From positions 248,001 to 312,000 of the forward strand of contig NZ_CP098242.1 of the NCBI RefSeq assembly GCF_027118995.1: 64,000 nt of DNA. Reading direction: 5' to 3'. The notes under the pieces are model-generated. The model was given only the letters and a program-made list of their open reading frames with translations. It was not told the DNA's origin and searched no databases. A program made the position numbers and the translations under genes. Below are positions 36,251-44,409 of the stretch, piece after piece. Source of the DNA: Oxalobacter vibrioformis. GTDB lineage: Bacteria; Pseudomonadota; Gammaproteobacteria; Burkholderiales; Burkholderiaceae_D. Position 1 is the first letter of the stretch. Every line of letters starts with the position of its first letter.

Positions 36251-37450
36251 TCAAAAATTTTTCTCATTCTTTAGCTTATCCAGATAATCGGACCAACGCT
36301 GCATCATTTTACGACGCTCCGGCAAGTGCGCAGTCCGGTTATAGGCACGACCATTAGGATCTCTAACAGCATGAGCAAGTTGATGCTCTATCAAATCAAC
36401 ACGCTCACCCAAAACTTCATCAAGAATCGTTCTTGCCATGGCACGAAAACCATGAGCACTCATTCTGTCTTTCTCAATCCCCATTCTTCTGAAAGCGGCA
36501 TTGATTGCGTTATCACTCATTGGCCGTCCGTTCGTACGAGCTCCAGGGAATACATATCTGCTACGCCCTGTTAGAGCATGCAATTCAATCAGGATTTTAA
36601 CCGCCTGCCGAGATAGTGGAACAATGTGCTGGGTGTTTGTTTTCGTAACAGTAAAACGCCACTCAGCGGTATCGAGATCAATATCTTCCCACTGTGCGGT
36701 TCTCAGCTCTCCTGGGCGCACAAAAACCAATGGGGCTAACTTAAGTGCGCAAGACACCGTAAATGTCCCTTCATAGCCATCAATCATGCAAAGCAATGCG
36801 GCAACATCTTTCGGCTCGGTGAGTGCCGCAAAATGCGTTGGCTTCACTGGTGGCAGAGCATCTTTTAACGCAGCTGTAGGATCCGTTATCGCACGACCAG
36901 TGGCAATTGCATACCGCTGTACCTGCCCGCAAATACTTCTGACCCGATGCGCTGTTTCCAGAGCACCCCTATTCTCAATCCGACGAAAAATACTCAGATA
37001 ATCCGGGGCAGTCAAATCTGCAACCGGTTTATCACCTATCCAGGGAAAAACATCCGCCTGTAAACGACTAATCACCCGTGTCGCATGAGCATCAACCCAG
37101 TTTGTCTTTTGCCTTGAAAACCATTCTCGCGCAATAACTTCAAAACTGTTGCCAGCCCGTTCCTGCTTCGCCGCTTTCTGCGCTTTTTTGTTTTCACTAG
37201 GATCAACGCCCTCTGAAAGCAATTCGCGAGCATCATCACGTTTTTCGCGTGCTTTTTGAAGTGAGACTTCAGGGTATACACCCAAAGCCAACAGTTTTTG
37301 TTTACCATCGAAACGGTATGCTAAGCGCCAATATTTTGATCCATCGGGATTGATCTGAAGATACATTCCTTTGCCATCAGAAATTTTTCGGACCTTCTCT
37401 CCAGGCTTTGCGCTGCGATATACAACATCTCTGTTTTCGATTTTTACCAT
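36251..37450 (-). CDS. P4-type tyrosine recombinase (island integrase)
   Basis: ATG 37450 gives 399 residues, while the longer frame to 37528 adds codons in the att arm and is less likely. The N-terminus has the DUF4102/arm-binding motif (YRFDGKQKLLALGVYPEVSL, then AREKRDDARELL). The catalytic domain shows the Arg region LVFVRPGELRTAQWEDIDLD, a following Lys, the H-x-x-R motif (MSAHGFRAMART), and the Tyr region (HAVRDPNGRAYNRTAHLPER). It lies within 170 bp of the 3' end of ssrA, oriented toward the island, as is usual for integrases that use tmRNA as attachment site. No damage is visible, so the island could still excise if an intact partner site exists. Confidence 0.93.
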   Translation of the reverse strand: MVKIENRDVVYRSAKPGEKVRKISDGKGMYLQINPDGSKYWRLAYRFDGKQKLLALGVYPEVSLQKAREKRDDARELLSEGVDPSENKKAQKAAKQERAGNSFEVIAREWFSRQKTNWVDAHATRVISRLQADVFPWIGDKPVADLTAPDYLSIFRRIENRGALETAHRVRSICGQVQRYAIATGRAITDPTAALKDALPPVKPTHFAALTEPKDVAALLCMIDGYEGTFTVSCALKLAPLVFVRPGELRTAQWEDIDLDTAEWRFTVTKTNTQHIVPLSRQAVKILIELHALTGRSRYVFPGARTNGRPMSDNAINAAFRRMGIEKDRMSAHGFRAMARTILDEVLGERVDLIEHQLAHAVRDPNGRAYNRTAHLPERRKMMQRWSDYLDKLKNEKNF

Positions 37451-37497
37451 TGTTGGTACCAGACAATCCCATCCATTCACATACCCACAAAAATACC

Positions 37498-37627
37498 AAC
37501 AATAATTCTGAATGTCAACAAACGTCACCGAACGAATAAAAACAAAAAACCCGCATAAACACTATGTTTTATACGGGTTTTTGTACTTTACCGGATGTCT
37601 CCGGATGTTGTTCTGGTGGAGGCGGCG
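37498..37627. repeat. Right copy of the integrase-ssrA junction (att arm)
   Basis: This pairs with 10080-10207 in direct orientation. It contains a terminator-like hairpin (about 37544-37582, ACCCG / CGGGT with A and T runs), ACCGGATGTCTCCGGATG, and then the first bases of the tmRNA 3' end, the probable crossover site. Confidence 0.8.
37544..37582 (-). terminator. Intrinsic terminator downstream of ssrA
   Basis: An A-run, ACCCG(C/T)ATAAA.., a loop, and TTTTATACGGGTTTTT form a bidirectional hairpin about 32 bp beyond the tmRNA 3' end. It is duplicated with the att arm at 10.1 kb. Confidence 0.7.
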
Positions 37628-37973
37628 GGTTTCGAACCCGCGTCCAGAAGCACTCTACAGACAGTTCTACATACTTAGTGCAGTCATTTGATTTAATCCT
37701 TTCGACGCGGACGCACACGCTGCGATCGGATGAGTTACCTTAAGTTTAACCCCAAGCCAAGTAACCCGACTTAAGGCGGTTTCCTGTATATGACCCTGCT
37801 GCTCCGAAAAGCCCACCCCAGGAACAAGATGGTGCAGGGAAAGCCGGTATTAAGCGGCTAATGCGTAACTATTATCGTTAGCAGTTATTTTTTTCTGGAT
37901 AGATTTACGAGGTAACCAGTACTCGATATGCCCTGTTCTGCTTTGCAACCCCTGTCGAATCCAAGTCGCCCCC
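37614..37973 (-). ncRNA. ssrA: Transfer-messenger RNA (tmRNA)
   Basis: On the minus strand the RNA starts GGGGGCGACTTGGATTCGAC at 37973 and ends ..CGCCTCCACCA at 37614, with the T-arm GGGTTCGAAACCCGC near the 3' end. The internal resume frame begins GCT AAC GAT AAT and encodes the tag ANDNSYALAA followed by TAA, close to the E. coli ANDENYALAA. The RNA acts with SmpB to rescue stalled ribosomes and mark the products for proteolysis. The 3' end doubles as the integration site of the neighbouring island, and the gene remains intact. Confidence 0.97.
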
Positions 37974-38211
37974 GGTGTTCTTTGCAGAATGTTCATTATA
38001 CCACTGAACCCTTTTTTTCTCTTGCGACAGTCGTGTTTTCCTGCTGTTTGCCAGTCTCAGGCAATCGAGATAAGCTAGAGGCCTCACCGGCATAAAGCAG
38101 ACTGATCGCCATGACATTTCTCTCGCAGATATCCTTTTTCAGACGGCTGCATGCACTGGATACAGCCATGAAAAACGGGAAAATCGATACCAGCTTGAGA
38201 GGATAACCCCT

Positions 38212-38886
38212 ATGGATGAAAAAACGGCAATCAGGACCATCAACTGGCTTCGCAGGCTGGATGAAAAAAATGAAATGGAAATGGAAGATCTTCTGGCGCT
38301 TGTTAAAAAGCCTTCTCCGCTTCTGGCGAAACCCCTCAGGAACCTTTCCCGCGATGCCGACTGGCAAGGGCTTAATGACCGGCTCATTATTCCTTTCGTC
38401 GCCTGGGCAGATGTTGTCTGCGCCTATTGCGAAAACGGGCTGTCGGCTATCATCGCCATGGCAAGAAAAAGAGACCATCTGTCGCATCTGGCACTGGCCG
38501 TTCTGGAAACGCTGAATAACCAGGAAAGCGCCGAGGTATTGGCCGATCTGCTTGAAGACACGGCCACCACAACCTATCAGGCCGAATATCTGAAGAAGCT
38601 CACCTCGACATTTAACCTGGTTGTCTCATTCGGCAAGACCATCCGCCTGGATGAAAAAGACTGCAAAAGAAGCAATCAGGCGCTTTCCACTATTCTGACC
38701 GCCGCCACATCATCAGGCAATACGACTTTGCAGGCTTGCTGTCTGTATGCTTTTCGGGGCACGGGAGATAAGAAGGTCATTGATCTGCTGAAAAAACAGC
38801 CCGACCTGCCCGAACCATGGGGCAAGACGAAAAAGGATGTGATACGGCATATTCAGAAACGCATCAAAAGCCAAAATAACGCCTGA
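38212..38886 (+). CDS. HEAT-like helical repeat protein, unknown function
   Basis: ATG 38212 follows a GAGAGG ribosome binding site. The 224-residue soluble protein consists of helical pairs resembling HEAT/Armadillo repeats (LSHLALAVLETLNNQESAEV, LQACCLYAFRGTGDKKVIDL). No signal peptide, membrane helix or catalytic motif is present. It is convergent with the dehydrogenase gene (13 bp apart). A role in protein-protein contact is likely, and a specific function cannot be stated. Confidence 0.6.
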   Translation: MDEKTAIRTINWLRRLDEKNEMEMEDLLALVKKPSPLLAKPLRNLSRDADWQGLNDRLIIPFVAWADVVCAYCENGLSAIIAMARKRDHLSHLALAVLETLNNQESAEVLADLLEDTATTTYQAEYLKKLTSTFNLVVSFGKTIRLDEKDCKRSNQALSTILTAATSSGNTTLQACCLYAFRGTGDKKVIDLLKKQPDLPEPWGKTKKDVIRHIQKRIKSQNNA

Positions 38887-38899
38887 TGACAAACCGGTT

Positions 38900-40351
38900 T
38901 TACTTGTCGATACCACCCAGCAGCAAATACTTGACCTCGGAAAATTCGTCAATGCCATAGCGACCGCCTTCCCTGCCGTTGCCGCTTTCTTTCATACCCC
39001 CAAAAGGCGCCTCGCTGATGCCAAGCGTTGTGTCATTGATACCGACCATGCCATATTCCAGCGCTTCGCCCACCCGCCAGACACGGCCAATATCACGGCT
39101 GTACACATAGCCGGCCAGTCCGTAGTTTGTATCATTGGCCAGCGCTATCGCTTCCTCTTCCGTTTTGAAAGGCATGACAGGCGCAATCGGACCGAATATT
39201 TCATCGGTAAAGACCCGCATATCGGTGGTGACATTGGTCAGGACGGTCGGCTCGAAAAAGGTGCCCCCTAGGCTATGCGGTTTGCCGCCGCACAGCACCT
39301 TTGCGCCTTTGGCCGTGGCATCTGCCATCAGGATCTTCATATGTTCAAGTGCATCCTGCCTGATCAGCGGGCCCAGGGTCACGCCACTGTCCAGCCCGTT
39401 ACCTACTCTCATCGCCTGTGCCAGCCGAGTAAATTCCTCCACAAAAGCGTCATGAATGCCTTCCTGCACAAAAATACGGTTGGCACAGATGCAGGTCTGC
39501 CCTGCATTGCGGAATTTGCAAATCAGCGCACCTTTCGCAGCCCGTCCGATATCTGCATCATCAAATACGATGAAAGGCGCATTGCCGCCCAACTCCAGAG
39601 ACACTTTTTTGAGGGTATCGGCACATTCACGCATCAGCATCTTGCCGACAGCGGTAGAGCCGGTAAAGCTGAGCGCACGTACAGTGGGATTTTGGGTAAA
39701 TTCTGCCCCTATCTCTTGGGCATTGCCGGTGATCACGCTGAACACGCCCTTGGGCATACCGGCTTTTTCCGCCAGTACCGCCAGCGCTATTGCCGAAAAA
39801 GGCGTCTCGGGTGACGGCTTGATCACGATCGGACAGCCGGCAGCAAGGGCTGGCGATACCTTCCGGGTGATCATCGAATTGGGGAAATTCCAGGGAGTGA
39901 TTGCCACCGCAACCCCTATCGGCTGGCGGATGGTGATGGTACGCCTGCCTTTCATGCCGGTGGGGATCGTTTCTCCATATGCCCGTCTGCCCTCTTCCGC
40001 ATTCCAGCGGATATAGCTTGCGCCTACTGCGATTTCCCCTTTGGATTCGGCCAGCGGCTTGCCCTGCTCCAACGTGAGTATGCGTGCAAGCTCATCCTCA
40101 TTTTTCAGGATCAGGTCTGCCCAGCGATTCAGGATATTTGCACGCTCAACAGAAGGCATACTACGCCAGCCAGCCCATGCGGCATTGGCCGCCTCAATCG
40201 CCTGTGCCGCTTCTTTCCTGCCGCAGTCCGGCACCTGCCCCAACACCTCTCCTGTAGCAGGATTGGTGATCGTTACCGTTTTTGGTGTGGTAATCCATTT
40301 CCCACCAATATAGCAGGCTTCGCGAAGCAGTTCCTTATTGAGTAAAGACAT
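38900..40351 (-). CDS. gabD: NAD(P)-dependent succinate-semialdehyde dehydrogenase
   Basis: This 483-residue aldehyde dehydrogenase is of the usual GabD length. It has the ALDH cofactor and oxyanion region (AITPWNFPNSMITRKVSPAL), the Rossmann motif FTGSTAVGKML, the general base Glu in VSLELGGNAPFIVFDDAD, and the catalytic Cys in NAGQTCICANRIF. The C-terminal signature EAPFGGMKESGNGREGG matches GabD-type enzymes that oxidise succinate semialdehyde to succinate. Substrate choice among semialdehydes cannot be proven from sequence alone. No gabT or gabP lies next to it. Confidence 0.88.
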   Translation of the reverse strand: MSLLNKELLREACYIGGKWITTPKTVTITNPATGEVLGQVPDCGRKEAAQAIEAANAAWAGWRSMPSVERANILNRWADLILKNEDELARILTLEQGKPLAESKGEIAVGASYIRWNAEEGRRAYGETIPTGMKGRRTITIRQPIGVAVAITPWNFPNSMITRKVSPALAAGCPIVIKPSPETPFSAIALAVLAEKAGMPKGVFSVITGNAQEIGAEFTQNPTVRALSFTGSTAVGKMLMRECADTLKKVSLELGGNAPFIVFDDADIGRAAKGALICKFRNAGQTCICANRIFVQEGIHDAFVEEFTRLAQAMRVGNGLDSGVTLGPLIRQDALEHMKILMADATAKGAKVLCGGKPHSLGGTFFEPTVLTNVTTDMRVFTDEIFGPIAPVMPFKTEEEAIALANDTNYGLAGYVYSRDIGRVWRVGEALEYGMVGINDTTLGISEAPFGGMKESGNGREGGRYGIDEFSEVKYLLLGGIDK

Positions 40352-40552
40352 GGCTTTCCTCCCTTCAATGTGATGTTTCAGCTTATCCTAATCCAGCGCC
40401 AGCCGGAATGCAAACGGCATCCTGTTCTGGTTTGATCGGTCTTCATACCCAGGGAAAAATCAATGGCCCGGCGCATATTCCCCGCACGAAACCGGGTTTA
40501 ACCGTTATCATGGGATGAGTCGCCTGTCTCATCTGATTGCGGAGGTTATATC

Positions 40553-40945
40553 ATGCAAAAAACAATCGAATTCCTCAAAAAAGCCGGTACCTTTTATATT
40601 GCCACTATCGATGGAGACCAGCCGCGTGTGCGTCCTTTTGGTGTTGCTACGGCATACCAGGACAAACTTTATATCTGCACTGCCAACAACAAGGCCTGTT
40701 TCATGCAGATGAAGCGTAATCCCAAAGTCGAAATAACAGCTGTTGCCGGTGAAGAATGGATTCGCCTTTCAGGTGAAGTGGCTGTTGACAACAGCGAGGC
40801 TGCCCGTGCTGCGGTGCTGGAAGATGCGCCTTTCCTCAAAAACATGTATTCCCCCACTGACGGCATCTTTGAGGTCCTGTATTTCACCAGGGGCACTGCG
40901 GCATTTGATTCGTATGCCGGTGTTACCGCCACAGAAGAGATATAA
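40553..40945 (+). CDS. Pyridoxamine 5'-phosphate oxidase-like flavin-binding protein
   Basis: The ATG follows GCGGAGG at 7-nt spacing. The 130-residue protein shows the split-barrel opening of the PNPOx-like family (FLKKAGTFYIATIDGDQPRV, then RPFGVATAYQDKLYICTANN) and the continuation EITAVAGEEWIRLSGEV. Members bind FMN or F420 and reduce small molecules or act as haem-related oxidoreductases. The precise substrate is unknown. It is immediately followed (2 bp) by the gene for a small membrane protein, so the two form an operon. Confidence 0.85.
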   Translation: MQKTIEFLKKAGTFYIATIDGDQPRVRPFGVATAYQDKLYICTANNKACFMQMKRNPKVEITAVAGEEWIRLSGEVAVDNSEAARAAVLEDAPFLKNMYSPTDGIFEVLYFTRGTAAFDSYAGVTATEEI

Positions 40946-40947
40946 AG

Positions 40948-41202
40948 ATGAACGGTTATCTCTGGGCGATACTTATAGTCTTCATTGTTCTGTATTTTTA
41001 TATCAACAGAAACAGGAAGCAAAAACAGGGCTACTTTCAGGCGGTGATGGCAGCGCTGCAGGAAAAGGGTATACCGTCCAAAGAACTCCTGGAAAAACTC
41101 ACCCCGACAGAATCGGGAAAAATCCTGGTGAATTGTTTCAACCGGAAAATACCGCCTCAGCAGGCGGCTGACATGCTTCTGGAGAAATACAACAGCCTGT
41201 AA
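40948..41202 (+). CDS. Small membrane-anchored protein (84 aa)
   Basis: An N-terminal membrane helix (GYLWAILIVFIVLYFYI) is followed by a positively charged stretch (NRNRKQKQGYF) and a soluble helical tail (GIPSKELLEKLTPTESGKIL, then PPQQAADMLLEKYNSL). The expected topology is N-out or N-in single pass with a cytosolic tail. It follows the PNPOx-like gene by 2 bp. No known family. Confidence 0.65.
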   Translation: MNGYLWAILIVFIVLYFYINRNRKQKQGYFQAVMAALQEKGIPSKELLEKLTPTESGKILVNCFNRKIPPQQAADMLLEKYNSL

Positions 41203-41316
41203 TCCTCCTGAAAACCGGTTTTCAATCCGGCAGGATCGTCATAAAATGGAGCCCTCGCGCAGCAGATGTTTTATCGGCTGCCTGGCTTCATTTCAAAAAA
41301 GGAAGGAATCAACACA

Positions 41317-42018
41317 ATGTCTCTCTTGCACCGCGGAAAAACCAAAGATGTATACAGCCACGGCGACCATACGATTGAACTCAAATTTACAGACAGGGTC
41401 ACCTTGAACGATGCGGGAGAAATTGATCCGGGCGGCAACAATGTTTCCGAGGTGCTGCTGGATGGCCAGGGTTTCGCCTGCCTTTCGATGACGACCGCCA
41501 TCTTTGATTATCTGGCCAAAAACGGTATCCCGACCCACATGGTGTCGTATGATCTTGACAATCTCTCCATGGTGGCCCGCAAGGCAGAAACCTTCAAGCC
41601 GGGCCTGGAATGGGTATGCCGCTGGAGAGGCACCGGCAGCTTTGTCCGCCGGTATCACAATATTCCGGGCGTGTCAGAGGGCATGGTATTGCCGACACCC
41701 GTACACGAAATCACCATCAAGGACGACGAAGGTGGCGATCCGATGATCGTGCCGGATTCCATCGTCGCACTCAACATGATCCCCAGAGACCAACTGGACG
41801 AACTGATCGCGCTGAACACCAAAACCATGTCGCTGCTGCGTGACTTTTACCTGGAAAAAGGGCTGGATCTGTGGGATATCAAGATTGAATGGGGTAAAGA
41901 CGCGGAAACGGGCAAGCTGATGCTCATTGATGAAGTCAGTGCCAATGGCTGTCGCGCCTTTGACATGAAAGGCAACCGCATCGTGGGCCAGGAACTTTCC
42001 GCCTGCTTTCGCGCATAA
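41317..42018 (+). CDS. purC: Phosphoribosylaminoimidazole-succinocarboxamide synthase (SAICAR synthetase)
   Basis: ATG 41317 has AAGGAAGG upstream and is preferred over an extended frame from 41266. The 233-residue enzyme has the typical opening (LLHRGKTKDVYSHGDHTIEL), KFTDRVTLNDAGEIDPGG, the RWRGTGSFVRRY substrate region and the IDEVSANGCRAFDMKG segment in the C-terminal half. It catalyses ATP-dependent condensation of CAIR and aspartate in purine synthesis. It is slightly short compared with fused versions but normal for a bacterial PurC. Two terminators follow. Confidence 0.85.
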   Translation: MSLLHRGKTKDVYSHGDHTIELKFTDRVTLNDAGEIDPGGNNVSEVLLDGQGFACLSMTTAIFDYLAKNGIPTHMVSYDLDNLSMVARKAETFKPGLEWVCRWRGTGSFVRRYHNIPGVSEGMVLPTPVHEITIKDDEGGDPMIVPDSIVALNMIPRDQLDELIALNTKTMSLLRDFYLEKGLDLWDIKIEWGKDAETGKLMLIDEVSANGCRAFDMKGNRIVGQELSACFRA

Positions 42019-42029
42019 ACCATCCTGAC

Positions 42030-42056
42030 ATCCGCATCCTTCTGCGGATATTTTTG
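42030..42056 (+). terminator. Intrinsic terminator after purC
   Basis: Arms ATCCGCA and TGCGGAT bracket a 6-nt loop and are followed by ATTTTTG, 12 bp after the purC stop. Confidence 0.7.
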
Positions 42057-42078
42057 CTGTACTGATGATTTCCCCAAA

Positions 42079-42103
42079 AAAGACCCGCATCTAGCGGGTC
42101 TTT
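42079..42103. terminator. Second terminator-like hairpin downstream of purC
   Basis: Perfect arms AAAGACCCGC and GCGGGTCTTT have a 5-nt loop. A/T runs on both sides allow use from either strand, probably also by the Sel1 gene at 42218. Confidence 0.75.
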
Positions 42104-42217
42104 AAAATTTGTGCACGGTGAAGGAATGCCACATCACTTTATCAGCGTTTTCATCATAAAACGACAGCAAGTTGCCCGCTTTGATCTTTATCAGTAAAGT
42201 GACGTGTGTTACCGCTG

Positions 42218-43192
42218 TTAATCCTCCAGCATACGACTGATACCGCGGCTTGCAATACTCGGTTTTGGCAACCTGAGCTGTACACGGGTTTCATCTGCCC
42301 GTTTTTGCCATTCGCGCCCCTTTACCTGATTCTTGGATTGTCCCAGTTGGCCGAAAATATGGATTTCGGCAAGCCGCTCCATAGAGCGGATACTGCCGTT
42401 TCTCGCTGCTTCCTCGTACCATTTATATGCATCTTCAGGACTTTCCGCCAGGCCTTCGCCAAGCTCATAAGCCCTCCCCAGATTATACTGGGCTGCGGGA
42501 TATCCCAGCTCTGCCGCTTCTTTTACCAGCTTGATCGCTTTTTCAAGGTCAGTCGAAGTCCCCAGGCCTTCCCCATATATCACTGCCAGATGGGACATGG
42601 AACAGGCATTTTTCTTCACAGCCCCCTTTTCAAGCCACTCACGTGCCTTTTCGTAATTTTTCCGGACACCCAGCCCCTTCATGTAGAAAGTACCCAGATG
42701 GCATTGCGCTTCAGGGTCGCCCATATCTGCTGATTTCTGGAACCAGCGTGCCGCTTCGCGGCTATCCTTCACCACATCATCATCCCCTGTCATGTAAATA
42801 ACGCCGATCTTTGTATAGGCGGCCGCATGACCGTCCTTGCCGGCTTTTTCATACCAGGAAATCGCCTTATCCGTATCCCTCTGGACACATTCACCATTAC
42901 GATAGAGCCCCGCAAGGGCAAATTCTGCGGCGACATGCCTTTGTGCCGCAGCTTTCTGATACGAGCCCAGCGCTTTTGTACAGTCTTTTTCCACCCCATA
43001 CCCTTTCAGGTACATTTCGCCGAGGTTAAACTGTACCAGCGGATTATCCTGAAATTCCGGATTATTGAAGTACTCCAGGGCTTCCTTGAATTCCTCCTGT
43101 TTGTAATGTTTAAGTCCCGTGGCAAGATCCTCAGCACAAACAGAAACAGAAACCAGCAAACTCAGAAAAAGAGGCAGAAATTTTTTCTTCAT
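42218..43192 (-). CDS. Secreted Sel1-repeat (TPR-like) protein
   Basis: The 324-residue protein has a signal peptide (MKKKFLPLFLSLLVSVSVCA). About seven Sel1 repeats follow (for example NLGEMYLKGYGVEKDCTKAL and QYNLGRAYELGEGLAESPED). The C-terminus ends RLPKPSIASRGISRMLED, similar to the tail of the protein encoded at 10388-11368, so the two are probably paralogues. One of them sits in the island and this one in chromosomal context. It would function in the periplasm or outside as a binding scaffold. The gene stands alone, ending ~115 bp from the hairpin at 42079. Confidence 0.9.
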   Translation of the reverse strand: MKKKFLPLFLSLLVSVSVCAEDLATGLKHYKQEEFKEALEYFNNPEFQDNPLVQFNLGEMYLKGYGVEKDCTKALGSYQKAAAQRHVAAEFALAGLYRNGECVQRDTDKAISWYEKAGKDGHAAAYTKIGVIYMTGDDDVVKDSREAARWFQKSADMGDPEAQCHLGTFYMKGLGVRKNYEKAREWLEKGAVKKNACSMSHLAVIYGEGLGTSTDLEKAIKLVKEAAELGYPAAQYNLGRAYELGEGLAESPEDAYKWYEEAARNGSIRSMERLAEIHIFGQLGQSKNQVKGREWQKRADETRVQLRLPKPSIASRGISRMLED

Positions 43193-43349
43193 GTCATAAC
43201 TCGTGGCGTGATGAAAAAGACCTGAAGTGGATTTTCAGAGTCCATAGATGTGACACATGCTACCGGATTTTATCCTGATATTGTCAAAAAATCATGCGCT
43301 CAAGCATATCAGCTTCCCGCATTCCGGTGCCGGATTTATACTCCATAAT

Positions 43350-43607
43350 ATGACACCAAAAACCTTTTTCGAGAAGTACAAACGTGTGGTTATTCCGTTT
43401 CAACTCAGACTTGATGAGCGGGCATTTGGCATTTCAAATGAAGAGTCAAGGGGCAATACCGTCATTACGACAGCAACCTTTATCCTGAAAAAACATACCG
43501 ATCGGGAAAAAATAAAGGCGCTGTCCACCACCTTCCCGGGCAACGACCCAAACGAAGTCTTTCAGGATCTGTTGCGCCTGCAGAAGCTATGTGAGGAAAA
43601 GGAATAA
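43350..43607 (+). CDS. Small hypothetical protein (85 aa)
   Basis: ATG 43350 is chosen over the longer frame from 43257, whose first 31 codons look non-coding. The 85-residue soluble protein starts MTPKTFFEKYKRVVIPFQLR, has a central beta-like part (NTVITTATFILKKHT) and ends DLLRLQKLCEEKE. It is convergent with pflA (13 bp between the stops). No family is recognised. Confidence 0.5.
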   Translation: MTPKTFFEKYKRVVIPFQLRLDERAFGISNEESRGNTVITTATFILKKHTDREKIKALSTTFPGNDPNEVFQDLLRLQKLCEEKE

Positions 43608-43620
43608 GCGGGGTACGATA

Positions 43621-44409
43621 TCAGACGACGACCTTCAGGCCATACGCTTCAAGCTGGTGTTTAACGCGCTCGACAGTTTCCATGGAAGGCGCAGGCGTAT
43701 CCGTCAATTCATATTTCAGGCCAAGCTCCTGCCATTTGTATTCCCCCATCTTGTGAAATGGCAGAATTTCAACCCGTTCAACATTTTTCAGCGTAGAAAC
43801 AAATTCACCCAGTTTTTCCACATCTTCCGGATCATCCGTGTATCCGGGCACCAGGACATAGCGCACCCACATCGGCTTACCCATACGCTCAAGCCGCCTG
43901 GCAAATTCCAGCACCTGAGTAAGGGGTGTTGAGGTCAACTGGCGGTGCTTTTCAGGATTCATCTGCTTGATATCCAGCAAAATCATGTCAACGACATCAA
44001 ACCACTCATCGGAAAAATTCTTGGCAAGCAGGCCATTGGTATCAAGAGCCGTATGCAGGCCGTATTCTTCCTTGCAGCGGCGCATGATCTCGTGGACAAA
44101 ATCTGCCTGAACAAGCGGCTCGCCGCCGCTGATGGTCAGCCCACCGGCAAATTTGAGAAAGGGAGCATATCTGCCGATTTCAGCAACCACATCATCGACA
44201 GAGCGCCATTCACCGCTTTTGCGGTCCCAGGTATCGGGATTATGGCAATAAAGACAGCGCATTTGGCAACCAGACACAAACAGCGCAAAGCGCATACCTG
44301 GTCCGTCTACCGCAGCACTGGGTTCAACGGAGTGGACATAGCCACCCGGTTGATCCCCTCCCGCCTGAGGCGGGAGGGTTTTTTCTTCAGCAATAGGTAT
44401 TACTGTCAC
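43621..44409 (-). CDS. pflA: Pyruvate formate-lyase activating enzyme (radical SAM)
   Basis: A GTG start at 44409 overlaps the pflB stop by 4 bp. The 262-residue protein carries the radical-SAM cluster motif CQMRCLYC (C-x3-C-x2-C), followed by HNPDTWD, and the SAM-binding [13 protein letters not shown]. It installs the glycyl radical on PflB by cleaving S-adenosylmethionine. Compared with E. coli PflA it has about 16 extra N-terminal residues ([17 protein letters not shown]). These are encoded over a strong GC hairpin. Translational coupling to pflB through the GTGA overlap is likely. The remainder is normal in length and motif order. Confidence 0.93.
   Translation of the reverse strand: MTVIPIAEEKTLPPQAGGDQPGGYVHSVEPSAAVDGPGMRFALFVSGCQMRCLYCHNPDTWDRKSGEWRSVDDVVAEIGRYAPFLKFAGGLTISGGEPLVQADFVHEIMRRCKEEYGLHTALDTNGLLAKNFSDEWFDVVDMILLDIKQMNPEKHRQLTSTPLTQVLEFARRLERMGKPMWVRYVLVPGYTDDPEDVEKLGEFVSTLKNVERVEILPFHKMGEYKWQELGLKYELTDTPAPSMETVERVKHQLEAYGLKVVV
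44356..44384 (+). terminator. Terminator-shaped hairpin, antisense within the 5' part of pflA
   Basis: Perfect arms CCCTCCCGCC and GGCGGGAGGG, a 3-nt loop, then TTTTTT on the + strand, where it would terminate antisense RNA. On the coding strand it is a stable stem 25-55 nt after the pflA start and could modulate pflA translation or RNA decay. Confidence 0.6.
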
